Assembly (NCBI GenBank): GCA_020205615.1
Contig: CM035151.1
Span: 13,850,565 to 13,914,564 of the forward strand
Direction: 5' to 3'
DNA length: 64,000 bases
From: Panax quinquefolius
Taxonomy: Eukaryota > Streptophyta > Magnoliopsida > Apiales > Araliaceae
Part shown: positions 12,464 to 23,458 of the stretch, in pieces
Position numbering within the stretch: the first letter of the stretch is position 1
Layout: the number at the start of each line of letters is the position of its first letter
The notes under the pieces: model-generated
What the model saw: only the letters and a program-made list of their open reading frames with translations
The model's database searches: none
Told to the model about the DNA's origin: nothing
Made by a program: the position numbers and the translations under genes

Positions 12464-13711
12464 TTCTATTATTCATTTGGAACATCACATGCATGTGTTT
12501 TTACAGGACACGGTTCCGTCTTTATTATTACATTCTGTTGAATATCCTATCTTCGTGTTTTACAGGATCGGATTCTTGTTCCATCTTTATTATTCTGTTG
12601 GAACATCCTTGGGTGTGAATTTCACGACTGGTTCCGTTATTATTATTACATTGGAATAACTTTGTCATACATCGCAATCTGCATTTATGGTGATTTCTTT
12701 TGTTATTCCATTCTTTATTATACCTAGTTGGTTAAAACTTTGACTTCTATACTCCATGAAATTAGTAGAATATCCTTGATATTTGCGTTTCATCCGATCT
12801 TTTCATGGAAATATTCTTACGATCATTCTTGAATTTTACTCTAAAGCAATTATGTCGTGTTGACAATTTGAACGTTAATAGTTCATGGATTAAATAATTC
12901 TTGAACTTGTTTTATTGAATTACTATGTCATTGTCATCATCCTCATGTTATATTATGTTATCTTTGTCTTACGTGCATAGATGAACTTAGTATGATTATG
13001 ACCAGGGATCATTCGGTATAATCATGACTTGATATAAATGATGTGACAAAAGTCCTCAGTGGCCTGTAATGCAGTGATGGATAGTTTTTGGTATGATTAT
13101 GACCAGGGGTGATTCGGTATAGTCATGACCATTGATAATTTGATGAAAATCCTTGACCGTGGTACAGGGATGATTAGATATGGTGGTTTATTTATTAAGC
13201 TGAGTCTCAGCGATAAAAATTGATGAAAACCTTTTAAAACCTAAAAGATAGTAGACTTTATTCTCTACTTGACTCTTTTAATGGATTGCTTATTCCGCTG
13301 CAGTTAAACTGGTTGTCTATTGTATTTTATCAGTTTAACACTGTTGAAGGCTAATGATAATTTATTCTGCATTATCTTAGTCATAATATTTCTTATTGGG
13401 CTAGTTGAGCTCACCCTTTCTTTCAGCGTTCTCTTGAGAAATGAGAACATAGGCGAGACGAGTCGAGGGAGCAAGTAATGGTCCGGAGGATAGTATTAGT
13501 AGTCCTCACTATTACGTGAAATAGTGTGATAATAGTTGTAATGAGGACTCCTTTTGAGTTTGTATAATATCTAGTAGACAATATTTGTATTCAAACTCAC
13601 GATTTATGTCGTATTATACCTACGCTTATATTAGTAAGTTGTATTTGAATTTATGTACCATGTAAGTGGCGACCCAAGATGGGTGGCGTATACCTAATTT
13701 TAGGGCGTCAC
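12464..13711 (+). mobile_element. Truncated 5' LTR of plus-strand element E2
   Basis: The 3' half of a plus-strand LTR, colinear with 18,750-19,876 and extending 170 bp further to its true end (GGGCGTCAC at 13,703-13,711). The first half is missing. The minus-strand complex E1 abuts it, which suggests that E1 inserted in, or recombined with, this LTR and that the other half lies before the window. A short copy of the 60-bp minisatellite lies at 12,475-12,665. Confidence 0.7.
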
Positions 13712-13712
13712 G

Positions 13713-13726
13713 GTTGATATCGAGCC
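13713..13726 (+). other. Primer binding site of E2, tRNA-Met type
   Basis: GTTGATATCGAGCC directly follows the plus-strand LTR end. It is a diverged match to the Met primer site TGGTATCAGAGC and marks the start of the E2 internal region. Confidence 0.6.
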
Positions 13727-14045
13727 ATAAGTGTGAAAGAGCCTGAGCCTCTATTGGTGACTTCATTGATGGGAATGCACCGCCGCTCTCAAGTAGGGAT
13801 AGTCTTTGATTGGCAAGTGATAGAGTACCAATGTGAGAGTCTTGACATAAGTTGGTGTCCAGAGTGAGGTATCGAGCTTAGGGATATGATCCTGGCTAAG
13901 ATGTGAGATAAGAACTAGGAGGAGAGCGAGAAATTCCTTCGCTAGTATGACCTACCTAAGTTTATTTGGTATTTAATTGGTCGGTCGAAGTATAGGGATA
14001 ATATTTGATATATTAATTAACCCTCGTGTTGTGGCGGTGTTTGAA

Positions 14046-14595
14046 ATGGCGGTGAAAAATATTCACAATGGAGTGAATGTGATGGTGTGTTGACACCTTT
14101 AATCACTAATCGAGTTAATGCGATTGTCGACGAGGAACAAATTAGAGATATCCACGTAGTGAATGAAGAACTAATTGTTGCACAGAGCTAGTTGCAGAGG
14201 TAGCAGCTGAAAGTGAGGAAGAAGAGGAAGAAGAGGAACCTGAGGAGAATTGGTTAGAAGAAATTTATGATCAAAACTTAGAATTACAAAATCGTGTTCG
14301 TGAGCTAGAAGAACAGGTTGAAGAACAGCAAACGGTCGTGGAACAAAGGGATACAACAATTCAAAATTGGGTTACCCGATATGTGATGCTCGAACAAAAT
14401 CACGCTTTGGCGAAGTGTAAGATATTAAAGTTGGAATCGAAATTTAAAAATCAAAGATCGCCTAAAGAAGAAACAACCGAACGAAGGAGAATAGGCGATG
14501 CATGGGTAAAAGTCGCACAACGCGTTGATAGTGTGAAAAAAAGCGTCCGATCCAATAAAGACAAAATAGATGAAATGGACTTTGCTTTTGGATGA
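14046..14595 (+). pseudogene. Acidic coiled-coil ORF in gag position (E2)
   Basis: An open stretch in the position where gag is expected, after the leader of E2. An ATG at 14,046 begins an N-terminus (MAVKNIHNGVN) that also occurs in diverged form in the minus element at 28,702. At least one frameshift (near 14,090-14,185) separates it from a continuous frame from about 14,166 to the TGA at 14,593. That frame has a Glu run (14,210-14,250), then a Leu/Val heptad region (LELQNRVRELEEQVEEQQ) and a basic tail (RRRIGDAWVKVAQRV). I see no capsid fold and no zinc knuckle after it. Past the TGA the frame stays open for about 24 more codons. A homologous, more broken frame lies at 28,182-28,702. The function is unknown; a gag-derived multimerisation protein is one possibility. 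Confidence 0.5.
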
Positions 14596-14599
14596 CAAT

Positions 14600-15500
14600 T
14601 GGGAGAACCCGACATCGAATTGAATTACCTCGTGCATAGCGGTCAACCCGAATTTGATATGGATCGAGAATAATGATTCAAATCATGGATCGTTGTGAAG
14701 AAGCACTTAAGGGTGGAATATACCCTATAGTAAAGTCAAACTTCGATTAATTTAAGCGAGGCGTTTATTCGAGAAACCGAACGGGTTATTACGGGTAAAT
14801 TAATTATTATGAAGTTTATACTTTATTCAATACAAGTTCTACCCACTCTTTTATTCTACCTAGTTGTGTTCAATGTTTAAATTTGACTCAGAAAAAAATT
14901 AGACTTTGATTTATCTATTGAAACTTAGTTGGGAGAAACCTTCGTTACCTCCACATTTATTAATCTTGTTGTTTCAAATAAACATTTTCACGTTACTGTC
15001 GATCTTATCTTTTGAAAATACTTGCCTTTGATGTGATTTTTAGGAATCAATTGGTTAGCTAATCACCATGCTTTTCGTAAGGTTGTTAGCTTTTATATTC
15101 ATAACCAACTTTGTTATATGAATTCAAAGTAACCGAACCTAAAGTTAATCATCATTATATCAAGCCATAAGTAAAAGAGCCCCGAACCTTTCGATGTTGA
15201 CTTCCTTGTGTGGAATGCCTTTGAAGCCAAACTTTCAGTAGGCAACATCGTGAATGAAAATGGCAAGTTTATAGGTATCATTGTGAGGTCTTATCTAGGT
15301 TAAGGGATAGAAGTCACAGATTGGTATCAATGTGATGTACTATCCAAGTCTTGGATGAGAATGTACGATTTTTTTGAATGATATTTATTTCATTAATAAA
15401 TTTCTTGACGTATTCTTGAAGATTTCTAGCCTACCCTAGGCGTGAAATCGAATTTTGTATTGACCCCATCTGAAAAACCCATTTCTTAAACCCTCAAATA
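14600..15500 (+). pseudogene. Degenerate pol remnants of E2 (protease and later pieces)
   Basis: The protease region is recognisable at about 14,815-14,870 (NTSSTHSF, so the catalytic Asp is replaced). Downstream sequence to 15,160 matches the protease tail found in the other elements. 15,160-15,500 contains scraps colinear with regions flanking the deleted RT in the other elements (for example the piece resembling 1,360-1,500 and 7,770-7,850). No RT, RNase H or integrase core is present, so E2 was non-autonomous. Confidence 0.55.
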
Positions 15501-16790
15501 TTTCTTCAACTATAATGAGCAGTTTACGGGTTTATGATGAAAGTCATAATAAAAGCATTGGACTAATGAAAATCATGGGTATATGAGGTATTAGTAAGTT
15601 TTATGATGAGTTATGTTGGTTATTATGTGAAAACATGAAAGTTTCTTAAAAATCACAAAGAGTTGAAAATCAGATTTTGGTGAAAAACGTAACATGAAAT
15701 TCAATTGACCATATCTCCTATTATATTTTGAATTTTTGAATGTGGTCAAGTCCTAGAGTTAGATCTATGAGTTACCTAACTAATCCAAGTGGAATTACTG
15801 GAAAAGGTGTTGTAGATTTTTGTGTGGACTGATTTTAGCAAAGGAGGTCAAAGCTGTAAATTTCAAAATGCTACTGCCCAGAAACTTTAAGGGACTGTTT
15901 CGGCCACTTAAATTATGAGAAAAATTCTGGCCTTTTGGGAAATGAAGGTATATGGTATAAAGTACCTCCTGTCCAAAAATGAGCTCATTACGACTTAAAA
16001 TGAGCAAGTTATGACTATTTCAATATTTAGGTTTTTAAAATGAAAACGCTATAACCGTGAGTTCTATAACTCGATGACCATGAAATTTAAACTAGAAGCT
16101 CACGTTAACATGTGTAAGGTCCTGCCAAGATTTGGGAATTTTTGGAGTTAAACTTGAGGTAGCTAATTTCTTAAGGGATTAATTAGAAATTGATTTTAAA
16201 AAAATAGTAAATGAATTTTAAAAATTCGAGAAAAATATATTTTTATTATGGGACTATATTATACTAAATCCCAGAAAAGAAATATTTTTGGGGACTGATT
16301 TGGTATTTTCATGAAAATAGTTTAATTCTGAACATATGAGTTAAATATGTTATGTGAAGTAACAAAGTTGAAAATAGGATTTTATGGCTAGAGAATCCTA
16401 TATAGAGTATATGCATATTTTTTTGATGAGTGATTTGATAATTGGTGATGATATTTTATGAGTATGGCATTTTTGAATGATTAAATGCATTATATGGTAA
16501 AGCGTAAACAATTAAGATAAATTGTTTATAAATTTAAGTGATTAAAATATTGTTATAATATTAATGATATTAGATTATGAGATTATTAAGTGATTGAAAA
16601 CATGGGGATATTCTTGAATCCTAGATAAATTATATTATAAATGTTTAATATTTATCCTTTATCTCATTTGATTGATTCTTTATATCATTATCCTTATGCT
16701 TATATTATGTTGAAAGTCATACATTCAGTGGTGCGTAGATGGACTTGGTATGATTATGACCGAGGATTGTTAGGTATAATCATAACTGTA
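15500..16790 (+). mobile_element. LTR-like or untranslated segment in E2, no gene seen
   Basis: AT-rich sequence without a credible reading frame. About 15,950-16,760 is the reverse complement of 42,100-43,165, where it lies inside a minus-strand LTR. I therefore read it as LTR-derived DNA of a related family that became part of E2. Confidence 0.45.
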
Positions 16791-16796
16791 ATTGAA

Positions 16797-17262
16797 AACA
16801 CAATTATCTTTGGTAGTAGTGCATGGATAATTTGTGGTCGTGGATCGTAATGAATACACAATTATCTTTGGTAGTAGTGCATGGATAATTTGTGGTCGCG
16901 ATGATCTTAATGAATACACAATTATCTTTGGTAGTAGTGCATGGATAATTTGTGGTCGTGATACTAATGAATACACAATTATCTTTGGTAGTAGTGCATG
17001 GATAATTGTGGTCGCGATACTAATGAATACACGATTATCTTTGGTAGTAGTGCATGGATAATTTGTGGTCGTGATACTAAATGAATACACGATTATCTTT
17101 GGTAGTAGTGCATGGATAATTGTGGTCGTGATGATCTTAATGAATACACAATTATCTTTGGTAGTCATAGTAGTATGGATAATTTATGGTCGTGATACTT
17201 AATGAATACACGATTATCTTTGGTAGTAGTGCATGGATAATTAAGTGGTCGTGATCTTAATG
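16797..17262 (+). repeat. 58-60 bp tandem array (about 8 copies)
   Basis: Eight near-identical units, each with TTTGGTAGTAGTGCATGG followed by ATAATTTGTGGTCGTGATAC. The unit exists as a single diverged copy in other LTRs (for example reversed near 2,880-2,935 and 10,370-10,415), so it is a local amplification. Units differ mainly where ACTGAATG would be expected (ACTAATG, ACTTAATG, TCTTAATG). The long minus-strand frame across it is only repeat translation. Confidence 0.9.
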
Positions 17263-17700
17263 AATATCCTTGGCACGTAGTGCGGGGATGATTCGATGAT
17301 ATGGATTAATTATTGAAATTTGAGTCTCAAAGAATGAAATATTAATTCATGGATGTGGTAAAAGTCATCTTTGGTAGAAGTGCATTGATAGACTTGGTAT
17401 GATTATGACCACGGATTATTCGGTATAATCATGGCATCGATAATTGACACGAATATCCTTGGCGAGAAGGTATGGATAATTAAGTGGTCGTGATACTATT
17501 AAGCTAAGTCTCGGTATTATTGGTTTTACTGATTATATATCTTTGGCTGTAGTGCAAAGATGAATTGTTAATAAATATCTTTAGGCAAAAGATGAATTGT
17601 TAATGAATATCTTTGGGGATTGCAAAAATGAACTTAATATTTTCAACGATAAAGGTATTCAAGGTATCCTCACCTCTTTATCATATCAGTGCGTACTTCT
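17263..17700 (+). repeat. Degenerate continuation of the array
   Basis: Looser copies of the same units (ATCTTTGGTAGAAGTGCAT, ATCCTTGGCG..., ATCTTTGGCTGTAGTGCAAAG) followed by the pol-end-like sequence near 17,700. No gene is seen. Confidence 0.6.
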
Positions 17701-17724
17701 TAATTTCGAGAGGAGAAATTCCAT

Positions 17725-17736
17725 AAGGAGGGAGAT
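17725..17736 (+). other. Polypurine tract of E2
   Basis: AAGGAGGGAGAT lies immediately before the LTR start at 17,737 and follows a pol-end motif (TTTCGAGAGGAGAAATTCC). This is the plus-strand counterpart of the tracts at 4,986, 26,223 and 399. Confidence 0.7.
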
Positions 17737-19876
17737 TGTGAGACCCAGATTTTATCAATAAAAATTTAAATTTTGTTTAAATAAATTTTTAATATTATGG
17801 TGTGAATTTGAGATAATATTATAGTTGTGGGTAGTATTTATAAATTTTGCAAAGTATGCAAGTGGTTATATTATATTCGATTGGTGGGGAATATTAGGTT
17901 TAGCGAGGGAATATTAAATAACTACTCAATCATTGGTGGACCCTAATGAATGTAATTATTGTCGGATTGAGAAAGCGACAAAAATATTTTATTGAAATAA
18001 CGGCGGAAGTTTTACTGGTAGTTCTTGTTGAACTACTTTCGGTAGTAAAAGTACGATAATAAATTATGTGGTTGCATAGTAGCATGCACCTGTATTGATT
18101 ATTGATGCTTATGTGAGAAGTCACTCGGTTTGATTCCATTATTGTCGATTAATAATATGAATTATTATAGCGATAATGGCGTTTTGTTTTATTACGTATT
18201 ATTAACGTAATAAAAGCGAAACATCTTTTATATAAAATAGAATACTTTATTAAAGTTATTACATAAATAGAATATATTATATTTTATTATTCATAGTGTT
18301 GCATAGTGTTTTGCATAGTGTTTTTTGTATAGTATTGCATAGTGTTTTGCATAGTAAAATGTTTTTATATAAATAGAATATATTATATTTTATTTAAAAG
18401 ATTTTTCTTTAAATATGGATGGTCGCCGATTAAAGTAAATCAATCAGGGACCGTTCATGGATTAATTACTATGCATTCCATTTTCCTATAAATGAAGCTC
18501 ATTCCTTCATTATTTTCTTACGAATTCATTGAAACTCTAGAGAGAAAATTATAGAGAGAAAGCTATAGAGAAAATTATAGAAAGAAGAAGAGTATTCTGC
18601 TACTACTTCACTACTTCTATATTCAGGTTCTTTTACTACGGTGAGGGGTGTTATTCTTTCTTCTTGAAGAGAACTTACATTATTTCATTCATTATTATTA
18701 CATTGGAATAACTTTTGTAAAAGTGGCGTACCCTATACATAACTCCGTATCTTGGCAGTACCCTATACTTGGTGACATTCTTCTATTATTACATTGGAAC
18801 ATCACATGCATGGTGTTTTTTACACCCTGGACTGGTTCCGTCTTTTTATCATTCTCGTTGGAATATCCTATCGTGTGTTTACATCGGATCCGGTTCCATC
18901 TTTATTATTCATTGGAACATCATGCCGGTGTGAATTTCACCCGACACGGTTCCGTTATTATTATTACATTGGAATAACTTTGTCTGCTGATCTGCGTGCA
19001 TGGTGATTTCTTTTGTTATTCCATTCTTTATTATACCCAAATGGTTAAAACTTTGACTTACATACTCCATGAAATTAGTAGAATATCCTTGATATTTGCG
19101 TTTCATCCAAAGATATCTTTTCATGGAAATATTCTTACGATCATTCTTGAATTTTACTCTCTGAAAGCGATATCATTGTTGACAATTTGAACGTTAATAG
19201 TTCATGGATTAAATAATTCTTGAACTTGTTTTTATTGAATTACTATGTCATTGTCATCATCCTCATGTTATATTATGTTATCTTTGGCTTACATGCATAG
19301 ATGAACTTCGGTATGATTATGACCAGGATCATTCGGTTTATAATCATGACTTGATATAAATGATGTGACAAAAGTCCTCGGTGGCTTTGTAATGCGTTGA
19401 TGGATAGTTTTGGGTATGATTATGACCGGGGGTGATTCGGTATAGTCATGACCATTGATAATTTGATGAAAATCCTTGACCGCGATACAGGGATGATTAG
19501 ATATGGTGGTTTATTTATTAAGTTTGAGTCTCGGCGATAAAAATTGATGAAAACCTTTTAAAACCTAAAAGATAGTAGACTTTATTCTCTACTTGACTCT
19601 TTTAATGGATTGCTTTTTTCGTTGCGATTAAAACCTGGTTTGTCTATTGTATTTTATCGGTTTAACACTCGTTGAAGGCTAATGATAATTTATTACGCAT
19701 TATCTTAGTCATAATATTTCTTCTTGGGCTAGTTGAGCTCACCCTTTTCTTTCTTTATTCTCTTCGAGAAATGAGAACATAGGTAGGACGACAGTCGAGA
19801 AACGAAGTAATGGTCCAAAGGATAGTATTAGTAGTCCTCACTATTACGTGAAATAGTGTGATAATAGTTGTAATGA
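17737..19876 (+). mobile_element. 3' LTR of element E2, truncated
   Basis: It starts with TGTGAGACCC and runs 2.14 kb before breaking at about 19,876 into minus-strand gag sequence. The missing end corresponds to the last 170 bp of 12,464-13,711, giving a full length of about 2.3 kb. The TATA box is TATAAATG at 18,487-18,494. A minisatellite lies at 18,780-18,980 and short TTTTGCATAGTG repeats at 18,290-18,360. The first 690 bp match 63,308-64,000. Confidence 0.8.
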
Positions 19877-20350
19877 TCGGATCGGCTTTCCTTAAATTAC
19901 GGTGGTCCCAACTCTTTAATCGCTTGGTTGTGACAACCCGTGAATTGCTATCATTTCCTCCTCAGATTTTGAACACGAGTCTCCTCAATGCGATTTTGCA
20001 TGAAATCATAAAAGCTTCTAAACATCCCTCATTCATCATCTCCGCCGGTGGTGTTGTTCACAGGAGGAACATTGCCACTGTTGCACGCTCTCCTCGTTGG
20101 TGAGTACAGGCGTCTCCTGGGTCTCATTTCCATTGTTAATATTCTCACCTGACATTCTCAAATCTTTGTCATAAAACAAGGGTTAATTAAGGAAATCAAT
20201 ATATCACATAATATCCCTATATACTTGACCAACTAACAAATAAGCTTAGGTAGGTAGGACACACTAGCGAAGGATTTACTCTGCCTCCCCCTCCTAGTTC
20301 TATTCCCCATCTCCGCTGGAGATCATATCCCTAAGTTCACGATACCAACC
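19877..20350 (-). pseudogene. Capsid-type gag start and leader, truncated (E3)
   Basis: A minus-strand fragment with a gag start near 20,156 (MSGENINNGN), a short frame ending near 20,040, then broken capsid-type sequence (IKELGPP) down to the truncation at 19,877. The leader to the primer site (GGTTGGTATCGTG, near 20,349) is colinear with 9,650-9,775 and 28,720-28,890. Confidence 0.6.
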
Positions 20351-22660
20351 GGCGCCCCAAAATAGTCCATTCCATCCAACCCATTCTGAGTCGCCAAATA
20401 CATGGTACGTAAATAACTACAACCTTATTATTACAACATATAAACTGTGAGTTTTTAATACGAGATATTGCCATCTAGACAATATCCACACGCAAATAAA
20501 TCCCCATCATAATTATTGATACATTATTTTACAAAAATGGTGAGGACTACTAAATAACTCTCTCTGTAGAACCTTCATTCCATACCCCACTAGTACTCGC
20601 TACATTCTCGCCTCCTGAGAAGAAAATGGAACAACAAGGAAAAGGGTGAGCTCAACTAGCCCAAAGAAAGAATATTATGACTAAGATAATATACAACAAA
20701 TTATCGTTAGTCTTCAACAGAAAAAATCTAATAGAATACAATAGACAACAAATTTTAAATCAATATTCGCAAATGAAATAATAATTCATTAGAAGAGTTA
20801 AGTAGAGAATGCAAACTACTATCTTCTATGTATGAATTTAAAAGTTCATCGTCTATCTTTTATCCCCAGTAACATCAATCAATATATATATCGGAATCAA
20901 ATATTCATCTTTGCACTCTGAGCATCAAAGATATTCATCGATTGGTCATGTTCATATAAACACTGCTCATCATTTTTGCACACGCCAAAGATATTCTTGA
21001 AATCATTCATCTTTTCGCACTACAGTGCCAAAGATATTCAATAATATCATCATTTAAGATGAAGATGATGAAAATATTTTTTAAAGAAACGAATCCAAAG
21101 AAACAAAATGACAAGGATTAAGGATTAAGGATTCGTACTTTGTGTTATCCACGTCCAAAAATACCTCAAAAATAATCGCAGTGGTGTAAAAATTCAAGAA
21201 TGATCAAAACATGGATACAATCAAAGCTAGTATCCGAATTTAGATATTTTAGACGAAAAGAAAATTTTTTTATTTTTCGATGAATAGTCTGCCGATTTGT
21301 GAATAATGTAAGTATACGTGAATAGTGCCGTATATCGTGAATAAGTAACTCCCAGACACCAAAAGTTCCAAATTTGATAAAACTTCGTGATCAATATTTC
21401 AACATAATGATATTGAAGAAATAATATCATTACAAAAAAAATAATATCTCTACCTCGAAAGATTAATACTTAAATTTGAAACACCTGATATAAAGCTATG
21501 ACTTGAACTTGCACTTGTATATGCAATACTCAAAGTATACTCAAAATACTCACAAGAATACGCTCGATAATATAGAAAGAAAACTTCGGGTTTAATGTGA
21601 TTTTCAATTCTAACTAAAGACCCTATTTATAGGAAAATGCTTAAACTTAACAAAAAGTAGAAAATTTAATATAATAATATTATATATATTACAAATTCTC
21701 TACGACACTAACAATCTGAATTCAGTCTCCTAATCACATGTTAAATGAGTTTCAAAAATGAAAAAACGTTTTTGTAATTAAAAATATTTTAAACTTCCAA
21801 AATCAATTATTTCGAACTTGAACTTCAATAATTCACAATAAATAGCACTTTTATCAGAAAATTCGAATCTACTGAAGTTTTATAGGAAATTCAATTCTCT
21901 ACAACTTTGCGTAAGAAAGTTTTTCCAAATTCCAAAATGAATTTGACCAAATCCACAAACGGTCCATTTTACAAGCTATAATCAAATTTCTATTCGATAA
22001 TTGTGTCCACCAACACACAAAATATGTGTTAAACATTTAATGCCACAAAAATACTCTTCCTCCTCATATACTCACATATCCCACATTCATTATAAAATAT
22101 CACGCTTAATATATTATTAAAATAATATATTTAAATGAATTATTTTATCGAGAAAAAGATAAAATATTAATTTTCAACAATTGTCATTTTAAAAATTTTC
22201 TCCATCTATATCCACATAAAATCAATATTTTCCTCATCATATAAATCAATAATTAATTATTCACAAATAATATTACGAATCACAAAGATCTTTGGCAACC
22301 GTGCCGTTCCCAGAAAGAGGGCTTTCAATAAGAATTTCTCCTTCTTGGCCAGCAATTAGGTGACCAAACCTCTCCTTAGACGAACTTTCTAGACATTGCC
22401 AATAATGTTATCTAATAATATTATTCGGATAATATGAATTATTGCTTCGATAATGAAAAATACGTGTAATGACAATTATTGAAACAACAACAATATAAAA
22501 TATCAACGCAACAATTATTAAATCAATAAAATCTTCGAGCAAGAATTATCGTAACCATTATTGAGTAGTGCTTATTCTTACGTAAGAATCAATAATTGGT
22601 GCAATACTGCAAATCTTCTTGTGTTTTAACCACCGAGTATTTTAACAAAGATTATTATAT
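20351..22660 (-). mobile_element. LTR of E3, truncated at its start
   Basis: A minus-strand LTR ending at about 20,353 (ATTTTGGGGCGCC) next to the E3 primer site. A TATA box lies at 21,624-21,631 and a hairpin-unit array at 20,895-21,050. The first 350-400 bp of the LTR are missing at 22,660, where a plus-strand LTR start abuts. Confidence 0.7.
20895..21050. repeat. Hairpin-unit minisatellite in LTR (about 3 units)
   Basis: Units of about 45 bp, each with ATCTTTG(C)...CCAAAGAT. The two ends of the unit are complementary, so each unit can fold into a short stem. Confidence 0.7.
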
Positions 22661-22662
22661 TT

Positions 22663-23457
22663 CGTAAGACCCCAAAATTTTTAAATAAAAGGAATTTCCT
22701 TTATTTATTATTTTGAAATAGTAAGGGTTGATTTGATTAATGTGGATAGTTAAGGGTTAAATAAGCAAATATTTCAAAATAAGCAAGTGGTTATAAAATA
22801 TTCATTATCGCAGGGGAATATTCGTTTGATGCGTGGAATATTACGTGCTTTATTTCGGAATATTAAATGCTGATACCTAGCGACCATGTGTGGGCCCCAT
22901 AACGTAAAGATTGGATAAAAAGAAAACGACAAATATAAGTTGTTTTTAAATAACTTATTAGGCGTAGTTATTACCGTTTATCTTGTTAAAATACGGTGGA
23001 TTTAAAACACACTAATCTGGCGTTGTTGAACGAAGAATTAATTACCAGTATTGCACCAATTATTGATTCTTACGTAAAAGGCACTTACTTTTCAATAATG
23101 GTTTTACGATATTATTCTTATTCGATATATTTTAATGAGTTAATAATTGTATGCGTTGATATTTTATATTCTTTATTTGTTTGATAATTGTCATTACACA
23201 ATTATCTTTCATTATCGAATTTATGCAATAATTCATATTATCCTAATAATATTATTAGATAACATTATTGGCAATGTCTAGAAAGTTCTGTCTAAGGAGA
23301 GGTTTAGGTGGCATCATAATTGCGGCATGAAGAAGAAATTCTTATTGGAATTAGCCCCTACATTTTCCTCACAGGAAGTGCACGGTTGTCGATATTGTGA
23401 TTACGTAATATTATTTGTGAATAATTAATTATTAATTTATATGATGAGGAAAATATT
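22663..23457 (+). mobile_element. Plus-strand LTR 5' fragment
   Basis: It begins GTAAGACCCC and is colinear with 38,403-39,150. It stops at GAGGAAAATATTG, where the minus-strand E4 LTR begins. 22,985-23,456 is the reverse complement of 22,190-22,655, forming a large inverted repeat with a spacer of about 330 bp. 31,624-32,210, on the same strand, may be the other part of this LTR, with about 1 kb lost. Confidence 0.65.
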
Positions 23458-23458
23458 G

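Noticed and set aside
14171..14359. Minus-strand frame with Pro/Leu repeats
   Set aside because: It is the antisense of the Glu-rich coiled-coil region of E2.
16770..17168. 132-codon minus-strand frame with repeated HALLPKIIVYS
   Set aside because: It translates the 58-bp tandem array, whose near-multiple-of-three period keeps frames open.
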